6,183 nt of DNA from the NCBI GenBank assembly GCA_001804345.1, contig MHFU01000080.1:2536-8718 (forward strand), given 5' to 3'. Numbering within the stretch: position 1 is the stretch's first letter; each line of letters opens with the position of its first letter. This document shows positions 5,257 through 6,183 of the stretch, one piece after another. The position numbers and the translations under genes are program-made. The DNA comes from Omnitrophica bacterium RIFOXYB12_FULL_50_7. Its GTDB lineage: Bacteria > Omnitrophota > Omnitrophia > Omnitrophales > Aquincolibacteriaceae. The notes under the pieces were generated by a model. It worked only from the letters and a program-made list of their open reading frames with translations. It made no database searches and had not been told where the DNA came from.

Positions 5257-6183
5257 ACCAGGCTCACCACTTTCCTCACCGCTTCGGTCATATCCTCTGC
5301 GACAATGAACCCCGCTTTTGTCAGGATCTCCCTTCCCTCTTTTTCGTTGGTTCCGATCAGTCGGATCACCAGCGGCAGATTAATATCGAGCTCTTGTTTT
5401 GCCATAAGAATCCCGTTAGCGATATCATCACAACGCGTAATGCCGCCAAAAATATTGATCAATATGGCTTTCACTTTTGGGTTGGATAAGATGATCTGCA
5501 GAGCATGAAGAACTTTTTTGGGATTTGAACTACCGCCAACGTCCAAAAAATTCGCAGGATCACCGCCCAGCAGCTTGATGACATCCATCGTTGCCATCGC
5601 CAGCCCGGCCCCGTTGACAATACAGCCGATATTACCCTCCATACTGACAAAGCTCAGACCAGCCTTTTGGGCCGCTATTTCGTCGGGACTATGCTCTTCC
5701 GGACTTTCCAGGAGGCCTATATCCGGATGTTTGAAAACGGCATTATCGTCAAAAATTATTTTAGAATCAGCCGCCACAAGACCCCCGGCAGCCGTCCGGG
5801 CGCAAGGATTGATCTCCACCAAAGAACAATCCTTTTCCACAAAGAGCCGGTACATCTTGAGGAGGATGTCATACGCATTTTCCGAAAGAGCCGCATCTCC
5901 GAAAACTTTCTGCGCCAGTCCCCGCAACCCAACCTCAGCAGGCCCCTCCAGGGGATTGACGTACAACTTGTGTATTCTTCCGGGATCTTTAACCGCTAAT
6001 TCTTCGATCTCAACGCCTCCGGCAGCACTCGCGATCAAAACGATTTTTTTTGCAGTACGATCGATCGCGATACCGAGATAATATTCCTGGAGGATCTCAA
6101 CCGCTTGGGCGATCCATACTTTTTTAACGGGGATCGACTTGATCTCCATGGAGAGGATCTCTCCCGCTATCTTCTTCGCTTCT
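5253..6183 (-). CDS. sucC: Succinyl-CoA synthetase beta subunit (partial, N-terminus outside window)
   Basis: This is the nucleotide-binding (ATP-grasp) subunit of the citric acid cycle enzyme that interconverts succinyl-CoA and succinate with NTP formation in the cytoplasm. About 309 C-terminal residues are visible. The frame stays open to the right edge, so the Met at 6149 is internal; by alignment from memory with the 388-residue E. coli protein, about 74 residues are missing. Seen in order, numbering from that Met: YYLG and GGVEIE in the ATP-grasp region, EINP with the Glu and the metal-binding Asn, an Asp in AADSK matching the second metal ligand, EGNIGC and VNGAGLAMATMD, FLDVGG, and NIFGGITRCD in the C-terminal flavodoxin-like domain. 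One oddity is the nucleotide-contact segment near 6099-6122, which reads VWIAQAVEI where the family usually has VLVEEAxDI. The stop codon overlaps the sucD start in an ATGA arrangement, so the two subunits are probably translationally coupled. Confidence 0.97.
   Translation of the reverse strand, partial: EAKKIAGEILSMEIKSIPVKKVWIAQAVEILQEYYLGIAIDRTAKKIVLIASAAGGVEIEELAVKDPGRIHKLYVNPLEGPAEVGLRGLAQKVFGDAALSENAYDILLKMYRLFVEKDCSLVEINPCARTAAGGLVAADSKIIFDDNAVFKHPDIGLLESPEEHSPDEIAAQKAGLSFVSMEGNIGCIVNGAGLAMATMDVIKLLGGDPANFLDVGGSSNPKKVLHALQIILSNPKVKAILINIFGGITRCDDIANGILMAKQELDINLPLVIRLIGTNEKEGREILTKAGFIVAEDMTEAVRKVVSLV

Noticed and set aside
4516..5508. Long plus-strand open frame of 330 codons
   Set aside because: It lies antisense to sucD and the end of sucC, both of which are certain. 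Its translation shows no recognisable domain and is rich in the Arg, Pro and Ser expected from reading a coding strand backwards.

Overview
The window is a single co-directional block on the minus strand, read from right to left: sucC (start lost at the right edge), sucD, a NifV-type homocitrate synthase-family gene, sdhC, sdhA, sdhB and a Rieske iron-sulfur protein gene (end lost at the left edge). Junctions are tight: a 4-base ATGA overlap, 60 bases, 19 bases, 13 bases, a 26-base overlap and an 11-base overlap. No promoter, terminator, RNA gene, mobile element, repeat array or gene-free stretch longer than about 60 bases is visible, so this looks like the interior of one long operon.

The genes fit one metabolic module. 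SucCD interconverts succinyl-CoA and succinate, with formation of a nucleoside triphosphate in the oxidative direction. SdhCAB interconverts succinate and fumarate with a quinone. The Rieske protein suggests that a cytochrome bc-type quinol-oxidising complex continues to the left. The outlier is the DRE-TIM acyltransferase between sucD and sdhC. By sequence it resembles NifV homocitrate synthase, but no nif gene is visible and its neighbours are citric acid cycle genes. That position makes Re-citrate synthase, a known activity within this superfamily, a serious alternative. The protein also has Gln where homocitrate synthases carry the catalytic His.

The organism appears to be a bacterium with a respiratory chain, a Tat export system and a base composition near half G+C by eye. 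The sdhCAB order with one short three-helix anchor, the adjacent Rieske gene, and a Rieske centre lacking the serine associated with high potential are compatible with a menaquinone-based, possibly anaerobic or microaerophilic, uncultured lineage (for example Omnitrophota, Nitrospirota or NC10-like). This placement is an impression from protein sequence, not a determination.

The most useful leads are the identity of the NifV-like enzyme, its His-to-Gln change, the apparent absence of a second SDH anchor gene, and the atypical Rieske cluster boxes.
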